Below the pieces are notes generated by a model that was not told the origin of the DNA, made no database searches, and was given only the letters and a program-made list of their open reading frames with translations. Shown here piece after piece: positions 53,429 to 61,872 of a stretch of 64,000 nt of DNA. Source of the stretch: Methylobacterium pseudosasicola (lineage in GTDB: Bacteria > Pseudomonadota > Alphaproteobacteria > Rhizobiales > Beijerinckiaceae); NCBI RefSeq assembly GCF_900114535.1, contig NZ_FOTK01000021.1, positions 48,209 to 112,208 on the forward strand, written 5' to 3'. Position 1 is the stretch's first letter; every line of letters begins with the position of its first letter. Made by a program: the position numbers and the translations under genes.

Positions 53429-54478
53429 TCATGCCGCCCTCCTGAGATCCGGATCGAGCCGCTGCTCCCGCGACGCGCGCGACCGAGCGCTACCGGCAAA
53501 AAGATCCGATTCGGCCAGAGCCGCGAGGACGAGCAAAAAAAGCCCGAGCCCGGCCAGCGCGTAGGCGAAACCGGTCAGGTCCCGCCGGGGGCGCGGCTCG
53601 GTATAGGGGATCGGGTTCCGCTCAAGGGCGGCGATCTGCGCGATGGCGTCGGCGACAGCCTGCGGGCCCTCGGCCTCGAAGGCCCGGTAGGGCACGCCGA
53701 GGCTCTTGAAGAACAGGTCGAGATGCCGCTCGGGGGCGGCCTGGGGCGTGTCCTCCCCGGCCGGCCGGTCGTGGATCGAGGGCGAGCCCTTGGTGCGCAG
53801 GAACAGCCAGTAGAGGTTCGGGTGCAACTTGGCGAAGGCGGCGCGCAGAGCGTCCTGCACCCGCGGGTCGATCACCGCGGCCCCATCCGAGATGAACAGC
53901 AGGACCCGGGAGCCGCTGCTTTCGGGGGCGAATTGCGACAGCGCCATCGCGAGGCCGCGGGCGACGTTGGTGTAGTCGAGGCCGGGCCGGTCGATCGCCG
54001 CGATGGCGGCGCGCACGGCCGCGTGCCGGTCGGTCATCGGCATGACCAGCATCGGCGCGGTGGAGAAGGCCGTGACCGCGAACAGGTCGTGCGCCCGGGC
54101 GCCGACGAAATCGGCCAGCAGGCGCCGGGACGCGGCGGCCTTCGATTCCTCCGCGCCCGAGGGCTGCCGGCCCGCGAAGGTCTCGTTCATGCTGCCGGAG
54201 CGGTCGATCAGCATCGAGATCTGGGCGCCGATGCCGATGCGGGTCACCGGCGCGCCGGCGCCGTAGGGGCCGGAGAGCGCCACGACCAGGCCGCCGATGG
54301 CCACCACGCCGGCGCCGCGCAGAAGCCGGGCGATCCAGCGCGAGGGCGCGTCGGCGGGCGCCGCCGCGACCGCCGGAACCCGCACGCGTCGGCGCCCGGT
54401 GGCGACGAGCGGCAGCAGCGCGAGGGGCAGCAGCCACAGCCAGGCGGGCGATGCGACCCCGAGCGATCCGACCGTCAT
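53429..54478 (-). CDS. mxaC: MxaC, von Willebrand A membrane protein
   Basis: A 349-residue protein with two N-terminal helices, a VWA domain with an intact metal site (IDRSGS, D92-S94-S96) and a C-terminal helix (TGFAYALAGLGLFLLVLAAL) before a basic end. It starts three bases after the mxaA stop. Probable role with MxaR/S in methanol dehydrogenase assembly. Confidence 0.86.
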   Translation of the reverse strand: MTVGSLGVASPAWLWLLPLALLPLVATGRRRVRVPAVAAAPADAPSRWIARLLRGAGVVAIGGLVVALSGPYGAGAPVTRIGIGAQISMLIDRSGSMNETFAGRQPSGAEESKAAASRRLLADFVGARAHDLFAVTAFSTAPMLVMPMTDRHAAVRAAIAAIDRPGLDYTNVARGLAMALSQFAPESSGSRVLLFISDGAAVIDPRVQDALRAAFAKLHPNLYWLFLRTKGSPSIHDRPAGEDTPQAAPERHLDLFFKSLGVPYRAFEAEGPQAVADAIAQIAALERNPIPYTEPRPRRDLTGFAYALAGLGLFLLVLAALAESDLFAGSARSRASREQRLDPDLRRAA

Positions 54479-54481
54479 CGC

Positions 54482-55369
54482 TCAGGCCTCCAGCTCGGCG
54501 GCGGCGAGCCGGCGCAGGCCGGCCTCGACCTCGGGCCAGGGCAGGCTCGCCCGGGCGGCCTCGACTTCGCGGCCGAAGAAGGCCCGGCGCGAGGCCTCGA
54601 AGAACCGGGCCAGGGCTGGCCCCTCCCGGCGGAAGGTCGGATGCCGGTCGAGGAAGGCCGGGAGGTCGTCGGCCAGGACCCGGCGGCCGTCGGTCTCGTC
54701 GAGGCCGCGATGGATCAGGCGCAGGGCTTCGCGATAGCCGCCCTCGCCCTCGCGGCCCAACCGGCGCAACCCGCGGGCGGCCTTGGCGAAGGGGCGCCCG
54801 GGCCGCGCGAACCAGCCGCGATCATAGCCGAGGGCGGCGAGCGCCAGCAGGGCGGCTCCGAGAGCGACGAGGGCGGCCCGCATGTCCGGCAGCGGGTCGA
54901 GCCGGGAGACGCGCCCGTCCGGCCGGAGATACTCGGCCGGGTCATCGTGCCTCTCGGGCTGGACCTCCCGCAGAGGCGAGACGCCGAGCGACCAGCCGGG
55001 AATCTCGGCCTTGGCCGAGGTCGTGCCGCCCGCGGCCGCGCTCTCCAGCGACACGGAGAATCCCGGGATCGCGACCTGGCGGGCATCGAGCGCCGCGTAG
55101 AAGGTTTGGTAAGTGAGGTGTAGCCGGACCCGGCCGGGGCTCTCCTCGACGGTGATGCCGCGCAGGTCGAGCCAGTAGGTCAGCGGCCCCGGCGCCGGCA
55201 GCGAGGCACGCTGCAGGCTGAAACCGGGATCCACCGCGATATCGGCCTGGGCCCGCACCAGGTCGCCCAGAAAATACCCGAAGGCCCGGGGCACCCGCAC
55301 CTCCACGGAGCGCACCTGCGCCACAGCGGCGCCGGCCTGGAGCAGCAGCGCGCAGCAAGCCGCAATCAT
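54482..55369 (-). CDS. mxaA: MxaA, methanol dehydrogenase calcium-insertion protein
   Basis: The start at 55369 gives 295 residues with a signal peptide (MIAACCALLLQAGAAVA). The periplasmic part has a beta-rich domain (RAFGYFLGDLVRAQADIAVD), then one membrane helix (DMRAALVALGAALLALAAL) and a charged cytoplasmic domain ending EVEAGLRRLAAAELEA. MxaA is required for active Ca2+-containing methanol dehydrogenase. An intergenic repeat separates it from mxaS. Confidence 0.85.
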   Translation of the reverse strand: MIAACCALLLQAGAAVAQVRSVEVRVPRAFGYFLGDLVRAQADIAVDPGFSLQRASLPAPGPLTYWLDLRGITVEESPGRVRLHLTYQTFYAALDARQVAIPGFSVSLESAAAGGTTSAKAEIPGWSLGVSPLREVQPERHDDPAEYLRPDGRVSRLDPLPDMRAALVALGAALLALAALGYDRGWFARPGRPFAKAARGLRRLGREGEGGYREALRLIHRGLDETDGRRVLADDLPAFLDRHPTFRREGPALARFFEASRRAFFGREVEAARASLPWPEVEAGLRRLAAAELEA

Positions 55370-55517
55370 GGGATTCCGAAGGGCGAAGCCCTTCGGCGGG
55401 GTATCGGGGCGGAGCCCTGATGCCTGGGGCCTCAATCGATCGCAGGGCTCTGCCCTGCACCCGCAAAAGGTCGAAGACCTTTTGAAACCAGGACTTTTGG
55501 TGCGAAGCCCCGCCATC
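55370..55517. repeat. intergenic repeat, copy 1 (mxaS-mxaA gap)
   Basis: The 148-base gap holds hairpin-forming segments (for example CGCAAAAGGTC / GACCTTTTG and GGGCTCTGCCC). It matches the mxaI-mxaR gap in inverted orientation. Probably a dispersed repeat that alters mRNA processing or stability. Confidence 0.65.
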
Positions 55518-56375
55518 TCAGGTGGCCAGCAGGTGGCGGGTGAGCGCTTGCGCGTCGAAGCGGTCTTCCAGGTGGAACGGTGCTCGGGCCGAGGACGCGG
55601 CGGCGATGGTGCGCAGGGCGTCGCGCCGGGCTTGCTCGCGGGCGATCCAGCGTCGCTTCAGGGCCGGGCGCAGGAACACGAGGCGGCGGCCGGCGCCTTC
55701 GAGATCGTCGAGCTCGACCAGGCCCCAATCCGCCAGGCCGGCATCCTCGGCGCTGTCGGCGAGGAGCACCGGGACCGTGTCGTGCAGCGCCAGCGCCGCG
55801 AAGACCTGCGCGATCAGGGCCTGCGGCCAGCGAAAGTCCGAGACCAGGAAGACCAGCCGCGGCCGGCCGAACAGCAGGCGCGCGGCCTCCAGCAGCCCCT
55901 CGGCACCGGTCGCGTCGCAGCGCGCCGCCGCGATCCGCTCGGCCATGGCGAGGGCCGGCCCGCGCCGACGCGTGGCCGGCAGGTACAGGTCCGCCCGGAC
56001 CGTGCGGTCGCAGCCGATCACCCCGAACCCGTCGCCGATCCGGGTCGCCGAGGCGGCGAGCCCGGCGCAGAGGTCGGCGGCGAGACGCAGGCGGTCGCCG
56101 GCGCCCCGGAAGCGCATCGAGGCCGAGAGGTCGATGAGCGCCCAGACCTCGACGGCGTTGCGCATCTCGAAGCGGCGGACATGCACGCCCTCGAACGGGT
56201 CGCGTAGGCTCGCGCGCAGATCGATCCGGCGGGCATCCGGCAGCGTCAGGAACGGGACTTGGTCCCGGAACGTGCCCAGCCCGCCGGCCTCCTGGCCGCG
56301 ATGCGCCCCGATCCGGCGCCCCCGCGGGCGCCAGCGCGGCAGGTAGACGATCTCGGCCGAGGACGCGTCGGTCAT
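55518..56375 (-). CDS. mxaS: MxaS, DUF58-type protein
   Basis: The ATG at 56375 overlaps the mxaR stop by four bases and gives 285 residues. The DUF58/VWA-like region contains ALIDLSASMRFRG (metal-site residues D, S, S) and FLVSDFRWPQAL. No membrane helix. With the MoxR ATPase MxaR and the VWA proteins MxaC and MxaL, it fits the MoxR-VWA chaperone pattern for metalloenzyme maturation. Confidence 0.86.
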   Translation of the reverse strand: MTDASSAEIVYLPRWRPRGRRIGAHRGQEAGGLGTFRDQVPFLTLPDARRIDLRASLRDPFEGVHVRRFEMRNAVEVWALIDLSASMRFRGAGDRLRLAADLCAGLAASATRIGDGFGVIGCDRTVRADLYLPATRRRGPALAMAERIAAARCDATGAEGLLEAARLLFGRPRLVFLVSDFRWPQALIAQVFAALALHDTVPVLLADSAEDAGLADWGLVELDDLEGAGRRLVFLRPALKRRWIAREQARRDALRTIAAASSARAPFHLEDRFDAQALTRHLLAT

Positions 56376-57403
56376 GGGGCCGGCACCGTCTCGAACACCG
56401 CCCGGCACAGGTCCGGAACGATCTCGCTGCGGCGCAGCTCGTGGACCGGCTCCAGGAAGATGCGGTGCGCCATCACCTCGGGGAAGACCGCGCGGACATC
56501 CTCCGGCACCAGCCAGTCCCGCCCCTCCAGCCAGGCCCGCACCCGGGCGGCCCGGACCAGGAAGGCGAGGCCGCGCGGCGAGGCCCCGCCCTGGACCAGC
56601 GTCGTCATGTCGATCCCGGGGATCCGGATCCCGGCCTCAGCCGGGCGCACCAGCGCGTCCCAGAGCCCGACCACGTAGGTCTCGATCTCTGGGGCGGCCT
56701 GGATCGCCATCTGGATCGAGGCCGCGATGGCGCCGAGGCGGGCCTGGTCGAGCACGCCCTCGGCCACCTCCGCGATCAGCCGGTCGGTGTCGTGGAAGCG
56801 CGGGTCGAACACCAGCGCGCGCCGGGCCTCCGGGTCGCGCGGCGCCTCCATCCCGATCTCCATCAGGAAGCGGTCGCGGGCGGCGGCCGGCAGCTCGAAG
56901 GTTTCCTCGCGCTCGACCCGGTTGCGGTCGGCGAAGACCTGGAGGTTGGGGAACCGGTACTCCCGGGCGAAGGCTGTGACGCTGCGCTCGGCCATGATCC
57001 GCAGGAGCAGGGCGTGCACCTGCGGGCGCGCCCGGTTGATCTCGTTGAAGAAGAACACCGCCAGATCCTCGGCCCGGCGCAGGACCGGGCCCGGCTCGAC
57101 CCGGGGGCGGCCATCCTCGGCGAGGTAGGTGTGATAGATCAGGTCGGTCGGCATCATGTCGACCGTACCCTCGACGCGCTCGTAAGCGCCCCCGAGCGCC
57201 CGGGCGACCGCCCGCAGCAGCGTGGTCTTGCCGACGCCGACATCGCCCTCCAGCATGACGTGGCCGCGGGCGAAGATCGCCGTGGTGACGAGGCGGATGA
57301 CCCGCGCCTGGCCGACCACTGCCTTGGCGACCTCCGCCTCGAAGCGGGCGGCCGAGGCCCGCCAATCGGTGAGCTTGGCGTCGCCGGGGTGGAGCGTGTT
57401 CAT
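56372..57403 (-). CDS. mxaR: MxaR, MoxR-type AAA+ ATPase
   Basis: A 343-residue AAA+ protein: Walker A GDVGVGKT (residues 53-60), Walker B VFFFNEINRARPQ, a sensor region with FADRNRVEREETFELPAAAR, and a C-terminal helical lid. It probably remodels methanol dehydrogenase or partner proteins for cofactor loading together with MxaS and MxaC. A repeat-containing gap separates it from mxaI. Confidence 0.92.
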   Translation of the reverse strand: MNTLHPGDAKLTDWRASAARFEAEVAKAVVGQARVIRLVTTAIFARGHVMLEGDVGVGKTTLLRAVARALGGAYERVEGTVDMMPTDLIYHTYLAEDGRPRVEPGPVLRRAEDLAVFFFNEINRARPQVHALLLRIMAERSVTAFAREYRFPNLQVFADRNRVEREETFELPAAARDRFLMEIGMEAPRDPEARRALVFDPRFHDTDRLIAEVAEGVLDQARLGAIAASIQMAIQAAPEIETYVVGLWDALVRPAEAGIRIPGIDMTTLVQGGASPRGLAFLVRAARVRAWLEGRDWLVPEDVRAVFPEVMAHRIFLEPVHELRRSEIVPDLCRAVFETVPAP

Positions 57404-57576
57404 CGCGCTGGTTCCGGGACAAGGCGGCCGGCCCTTGGGGCGGGACCGGCCGGAGACGTTAAAAAGTCAGGGTTTCAAAAGGTCCCGGACCTTTTGCGGG
57501 TCCAGGGCGGAGCCCTGATCTTTCAAGGGCTCCGCCCCTGAACCCCGCCAAAGGGCACGCCCTTTGGGAACCCGGA
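57404..57576. repeat. intergenic repeat, copy 2 (mxaI-mxaR gap)
   Basis: The repeat spans about 57465-57575: CAAAAGGTCCCGGACCTTTTG and CAAAGGGCACGCCCTTTG can fold, and on the minus strand a T-run (TTTTTAACG) follows. It is an inverted copy of the mxaS-mxaA gap. It could act as an attenuator between abundant structural genes and the accessory genes. Confidence 0.65.
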
Positions 57577-57873
57577 TCAGTTCGCCGAGATCTTGCTGAC
57601 GTCGTATTCGAACTTGCCGGTCTTCTTGGCGTTCTCGATGCGCTTGCGATTGCGCTCTTCCATCAGCCTGATGGATTCCGCCTGCTTGCCGACCTCCTTG
57701 GGGTCGTGCTTCGGATCGTATTTCGTCCCCGCGACCTTCTCGGGGAAGCCGGGCTTGGGCTCCCAGCAATTGCCGGGCGCCTTGCAGGTCTGCCCGTCAT
57801 AGGCCAGGGCCGGCAGGGCGCAGAGCGCCCCCGCGGCCATCATCGCGGCGGTGATCAGGATTCTGTTGCGCAT
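57577..57873 (-). CDS. mxaI: methanol dehydrogenase small subunit MxaI
   Basis: The start at 57873 gives 98 residues with a 24-residue signal peptide (cleavage ALA-Y). The mature 74 residues match the known small-subunit length. Two Cys (YDGQTCKAPGNCWEPKPG) form the expected disulfide, and the helical Lys-rich tail (EERNRKRIENAKKTGK) wraps the large subunit. It completes the alpha2-beta2 periplasmic enzyme with MxaF. Confidence 0.95.
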   Translation of the reverse strand: MRNRILITAAMMAAGALCALPALAYDGQTCKAPGNCWEPKPGFPEKVAGTKYDPKHDPKEVGKQAESIRLMEERNRKRIENAKKTGKFEYDVSKISAN

Positions 57874-57959
57874 CGTCGACTCCTTGCGTTCGCTCCCAGG
57901 GCGGCCCGACGGGCCGGTCTTTGGCGCCGGCTCGGCCGGGCGCTGCTCCGCGCGGACGC

Positions 57960-58553
57960 TCACTCCAGCGGCTTGCACTGGCCGGGGACGTCCTTGGCGA
58001 AGGTCTCGCCTTCCTTGAAAGGCGTGTAGTGTTTCTTCTGCTCGTCGGTCAGCCAGGCGGCGTCCTGGACCGGGCCGGTATAGAGATGCCGGATCCAGGC
58101 GATGACTTGCAGCGCCTCGTCCGGGTTCAGATCTTCGTTGTGCGGGCCCATCATGCCGTTGGCCCCGCCCCAGATCGTCGCGAACAGGCCGGTATCTTCG
58201 GTGTTGGACGGATAGGTCCAGTAATTGTCGTTGAGGCCGGGCCCGACCTTGCCCTCGGCGAGATGCCCGTGGCAGCCGGAGCAGGAGGTCAGGTACAGGC
58301 TCTCGCCGTTGCGCAGGCACGCCTTGTCGTCGATGTAGAGGTTCTTGCCGGTCTGGAAGAAGGTCTGGACCGCCTGGGTGTCGCGCCCGCCGGGCTTGCC
58401 CTCGGCGAGGTCCAGCGGCTCCCCGGTGATGGTGTTGCGGAAGATCAGGCCGGATTGCGGCCCGGATTGCGGCTGGGCCATCACGGCGGCCGCACAGAGC
58501 GCCGAGGCGGCGCCGGCCAGAAGCATCAACCGGATACGCGTGGTCTTCGTCAT
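57960..58553 (-). CDS. mxaG: cytochrome cL, MxaG
   Basis: A 197-residue periplasmic cytochrome. The signal peptide ends AVMA-Q (residue 26). The heme site CSGCH is at residues 91-95, and a conserved Met-rich segment (IWGGANGMMGPHNEDLN) lies about sixty residues later, where the axial Met is expected. It accepts electrons from MxaF/MxaI and passes them to cytochrome cH. It lies between mxaJ and mxaI, the usual order. Confidence 0.95.
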   Translation of the reverse strand: MTKTTRIRLMLLAGAASALCAAAVMAQPQSGPQSGLIFRNTITGEPLDLAEGKPGGRDTQAVQTFFQTGKNLYIDDKACLRNGESLYLTSCSGCHGHLAEGKVGPGLNDNYWTYPSNTEDTGLFATIWGGANGMMGPHNEDLNPDEALQVIAWIRHLYTGPVQDAAWLTDEQKKHYTPFKEGETFAKDVPGQCKPLE

Positions 58554-58615
58554 TTCACATTCGCTTCACGGGGACTGGATCGCGCGGCCCTCGCTCGCCG
58601 GCCGCGCGGCGCGGG

Positions 58616-59521
58616 TCAGTTGATCGCCACCGGGACGCCGTCCTGCTTCAGGATCGCGTCGATCTGCGGCTTGGCCTTGGCGATGGCGGCGTCGAGGGCG
58701 TCGCGGAGCGCCGTGTCGTCCCGGCGCACGCCCATGGACTGGTCGAAGCTCTGCGGCATCTTGCGGCCGTCGCTGCTCACCGTGTCGTTCGGCACGAGGG
58801 TCATGCGCAGGGGCACGGGCGAGTCCTTGACGTAGCGGGCCACGTCGGGCCCGAAGGCGACGCCCACCTCCGCCTTATCGTTGGCGACCTCGCTGACGAT
58901 CCGGGCCGGATCGATCTGCGTGTACTGGTTGCGCGGCGCCCGGAAGCCAACCAGCGAGTAGAGGTAGGCCATGTCCTCCTCGTAGCGGCCGATATCCTTG
59001 AGCATCGCCTCGCCCGGGGAGCCCAGGGGCACGACCATGTGGTCGACGGTCTTGAGGCGCGGGTCCGACCACGACGTCACGTCGAGGTCCTTGTCGGCGC
59101 GGGTGATGAAGACGTAGCCGCTGCGGTAGTAGGGCTTGGTGGTCAGCACCCGCGGGTCGTCGCTGTCGAGGCCGACCACCACGTCGCAGGTCCGCTTCTC
59201 CAGCCCGTCGCGCACCAGGTAGATCGCCGGCTTGGCGAGCCAGACGAAGACCGGCTTCTTGCCCATCGCCTCGGCGACCGCGGCGGCGACCCGGTTCTCC
59301 AGCCCGGAGCCGTCCCGCATGGACAGGGGCGGCTGCTTCTCGGAGGCGCAGATCCGCAAGGTGGACGGGTCGGCCTTGGGCGCGACCGCGGCCTTGCCGG
59401 GCTCGGCCTGGATGGCCTGCGCCTCCGATTCCTGGGCCCAGGCCTTCGGGACCGGGTTCGCGAGGGCGAGCAGGGCCGCGGCGCAGGTCGCCGCGCGAAG
59501 AAGTCCGCCGAGGAGCGGCAT
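58616..59521 (-). CDS. mxaJ: MxaJ, methanol oxidation periplasmic binding-like protein
   Basis: A 301-residue protein with a signal peptide (to about residue 29) and a type 2 periplasmic-binding-protein fold: LRICASEKQPPLSMRDGSGL, ENRVAAAVAEAMGKKPVFVW, RTCDVVVGLDSDDPRVL. It is required for methanol dehydrogenase assembly in methylotrophs, with the exact role unresolved. A strong hairpin separates it from mxaF. Confidence 0.92.
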   Translation of the reverse strand: MPLLGGLLRAATCAAALLALANPVPKAWAQESEAQAIQAEPGKAAVAPKADPSTLRICASEKQPPLSMRDGSGLENRVAAAVAEAMGKKPVFVWLAKPAIYLVRDGLEKRTCDVVVGLDSDDPRVLTTKPYYRSGYVFITRADKDLDVTSWSDPRLKTVDHMVVPLGSPGEAMLKDIGRYEEDMAYLYSLVGFRAPRNQYTQIDPARIVSEVANDKAEVGVAFGPDVARYVKDSPVPLRMTLVPNDTVSSDGRKMPQSFDQSMGVRRDDTALRDALDAAIAKAKPQIDAILKQDGVPVAIN

Positions 59522-59584
59522 GGTTTCGTTCCCTCAATGAGTCTTGTCGGGAGGCGACCCGGGCGCGGGGTCCGCCGAGCCGGG

Positions 59585-59613
59585 GCTCCGCCGCCCGGGC
59601 GGGGCGGCGGAGC
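59585..59613 (-). terminator. strong hairpin between mxaF and mxaJ
   Basis: GCTCCGCCGCC (59585-59595) and GGCGGCGGAGC (59603-59613) form a perfect 11-bp G/C stem with a seven-base loop in the 124-base mxaF-mxaJ gap. There is no U-tract, so it may protect the mxaF mRNA end or cause partial stop rather than fully terminate. Confidence 0.5.
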
Positions 59614-59645
59614 GGTCGCGCTACGAAGCGCGGATCACGTGCCGA

Positions 59646-61529
59646 TCACTTGGCCGCGGCTTGCGCGTACTCGCCGACATTCGGGTCGTCGTACGGGCCC
59701 TTGCCGTCCAGCGAGAACACGACCACGCCGCCGCCCATCTGGGTGTAGTTGGCGAGCTTCTTGAAGGCACCCACCGCGCCGAGGCCGGCGGTCGGATCCT
59801 GCAGGTCGAACACCAGGCCCACGCCCGGCCAGCCGCCGACGCCGTAGTAGATGGCGACGTACTGGGTGCCCTTGTGGGTGTAGGTGATCGGGTAGCCGAT
59901 CGCCCCGGACGGCAGCTTGAACTTCCAGAGCAGGTCGCCGTTGTCCGAGTCACGCGCCTTGATGAAGCCGTCCAGCGTTCCGTACAGGACGATGTTGCCG
60001 GCGGTGGCGGTGGTGCCGCCCCAGACGGCGAAGCGCTCCATCTTCTCCCAGTTGAACTTGCCGGTGATGGCGTTGTAGCTCTTGATCTGGCCCAGCCCCT
60101 CGTAGTTCTGCCGGTCGCCCTTCGGGCCCGGATACATGTTCAGCGTCGCGCCGACGAAGAACTGACCCGCCCGGTAGGGCAGCATAAACGGCTCCCAATC
60201 CATGCAGATGTGGTTGATGCCCATGTAGAAGGCTTGGCGCTTCGGATCGTAGGAATCGTGGCCCTGGTTGTGGTAGCCCATCGCCGAGGGACAGATGTCC
60301 TTGGCGAGGTGATCCATCCGGGTGCCGTATTCCGGGTCGCGCACCGGCGTGCCGGACTTCAGGTCCACCGACTTGAACACGTTGACCGTGTCGTCGATCT
60401 TGTTGGCCGAGACCAGTGAGCCGTCCGTCCGGTCGAGGGTGTAGACGATGCCGTTGCGGTCCGGGTGGGTGAGGAGCTTGCGCAGCTTCCCGTCCTTGTC
60501 CTTCTGCTCGGACAGCATCATCACGTTGACGCCGGCATAGTCCCACTCGTCGTGGGGCGTCTTCTGGTAGCCGAACTTGGCTTCACCGGTATCGGCGTCG
60601 CGGCCGAAGATCGTCATCGTCCACTTGTTGTCGCCCGGACGCATGGTCTCGTTCCACGGCGCCGGGTTGCCGGTGCCGAAATAGATCAGGTTCGTGCCCG
60701 GGTCGTAGGCGTACCAGCCCCAGTTGGTGCCGCCGCCGATCTTCCAGGCGTCGCCCTCCCAGGTCGAGGTGCCCAGGCCCTTCTGGCCGTAATGGGCGTT
60801 CTTGATGTTGAAGTCCTTGGCCAGCAGCAGGTCCTCGTCCGGACCGGTGGCGTAGGCGCGCCAGACCTGGGCGCCGGTCTTCACGTCGTAGGCGGTGAGG
60901 TAGCCGCGCACGCCGAGCTCGGCGCCCGAGGAGCCGATGATCACCTTGTCCTTCACCACGTAGGGGGCGATGGTCAGCGTCGAGCCGACCTTGATGTCGG
61001 AATTCTCGACCTTCCAGACCGTCTCGCCGGTCTGCGCGTTGAGCGCCACGACGTTGCCGTCGAGCAGGGTCTTCAGGATCAGCGCGGGGGTCTTGCCGTC
61101 GCCGGGCCAGTAGGCCAGCCCGCGGTTGACGAGGTCGCAGCAGGCGACCGAGCGGGCGGCCGGGTTCTGCTTGGGCTTGTCCTGCCACAGGATCTTGCCC
61201 GGATCGTCGAGGTCGAGCGCGAAGGTGTTGTTCGGGAACGAGGTGTGGACGTACATCTTGCCGTCGACGACCAGCGGCGCGCCCTCGTGGCCGTTGAGCA
61301 GGCCGGTGGAGAAGGTCCAGGCCGGCTTCAGCTGCTTGACGTTGGTCTTGTTGATCTGCGTCAGGTCGCTGTAATTGTCGGAGTCGTAGTTCTTACCGGG
61401 CATCACCCAGTTGTCGCCGCTCTTCGACTGCTCGATGAGCTTGTCGTTGGCGAAAGCCGTGTCCGCAAGGCCGACCGGCGCAAGGGCCAGGATCGCCAGG
61501 ACCGAGACTGAACCCGCTAGCCTTCTCAT
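59646..61529 (-). CDS. mxaF: methanol dehydrogenase large subunit MxaF (PQQ, calcium)
   Basis: The start at 61529 gives 627 residues with a 27-residue signal (AFA-N). It oxidises methanol to formaldehyde in the periplasm with PQQ. The vicinal Cys pair is present in SVACCDLVNRG, and the catalytic Asp is D330 of the precursor, or D303 of the mature protein, in EWDYAGVN. The residue two after it is Ala, not Asp, so this is the calcium MxaF type and not lanthanide XoxF. It begins the fourteen-gene mxa operon; a methylotrophy-type promoter lies about 160 bases upstream. Confidence 0.98.
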   Translation of the reverse strand: MRRLAGSVSVLAILALAPVGLADTAFANDKLIEQSKSGDNWVMPGKNYDSDNYSDLTQINKTNVKQLKPAWTFSTGLLNGHEGAPLVVDGKMYVHTSFPNNTFALDLDDPGKILWQDKPKQNPAARSVACCDLVNRGLAYWPGDGKTPALILKTLLDGNVVALNAQTGETVWKVENSDIKVGSTLTIAPYVVKDKVIIGSSGAELGVRGYLTAYDVKTGAQVWRAYATGPDEDLLLAKDFNIKNAHYGQKGLGTSTWEGDAWKIGGGTNWGWYAYDPGTNLIYFGTGNPAPWNETMRPGDNKWTMTIFGRDADTGEAKFGYQKTPHDEWDYAGVNVMMLSEQKDKDGKLRKLLTHPDRNGIVYTLDRTDGSLVSANKIDDTVNVFKSVDLKSGTPVRDPEYGTRMDHLAKDICPSAMGYHNQGHDSYDPKRQAFYMGINHICMDWEPFMLPYRAGQFFVGATLNMYPGPKGDRQNYEGLGQIKSYNAITGKFNWEKMERFAVWGGTTATAGNIVLYGTLDGFIKARDSDNGDLLWKFKLPSGAIGYPITYTHKGTQYVAIYYGVGGWPGVGLVFDLQDPTAGLGAVGAFKKLANYTQMGGGVVVFSLDGKGPYDDPNVGEYAQAAAK

Positions 61530-61690
61530 GATGCATCTCCTCGCCAGGCCGTCCCGCCTTCCGGCATCGCGGCTATTGGTTTTTGCAGTGCAAGATCGAT
61601 CGAGGCCGGCCACGTCGATAGTCAGCTTTACTTGCGACTTAGAGACATTCGACCTTTATGATCTGCTTATTAAGATCTTGTCACCTTTCA

Positions 61691-61720
61691 GTTTTATGCG
61701 CCAATGCCCGACGATGTCTT
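61691..61720 (-). promoter_or_regulatory. candidate mxaF promoter
   Basis: On the minus strand, AAGACA (61720-61715), 18 bases, then TAAAAC (61696-61691) resembles the AAGACA-N18-TAGAAA pattern known for methanol-oxidation promoters in Methylobacterium. It predicts a leader of about 155 bases before the mxaF ATG at 61529. The 343-base gap 61530-61872 also serves the divergent protease gene. Confidence 0.6.
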
Positions 61721-61872
61721 CAGGCAAGCTGACATTTGTTAGCGGGATAATTCGGCAATGCCGGGCGGACGGGCCGGAATACGCTCGACCGACTTGACCG
61801 ACCCCAGGTGCCCGCCCAAAACTGTGTTCCCGGCCCGCTCTATGCTCGGCCTTCAGTCTTCGGGGCTGCCTG

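Noticed and set aside
59646..61529. XoxF lanthanide methanol dehydrogenase
   Set aside because: The residue two after the catalytic Asp is Ala (WDYAG), and the gene sits in a full mxa operon with mxaI, so it is MxaF.
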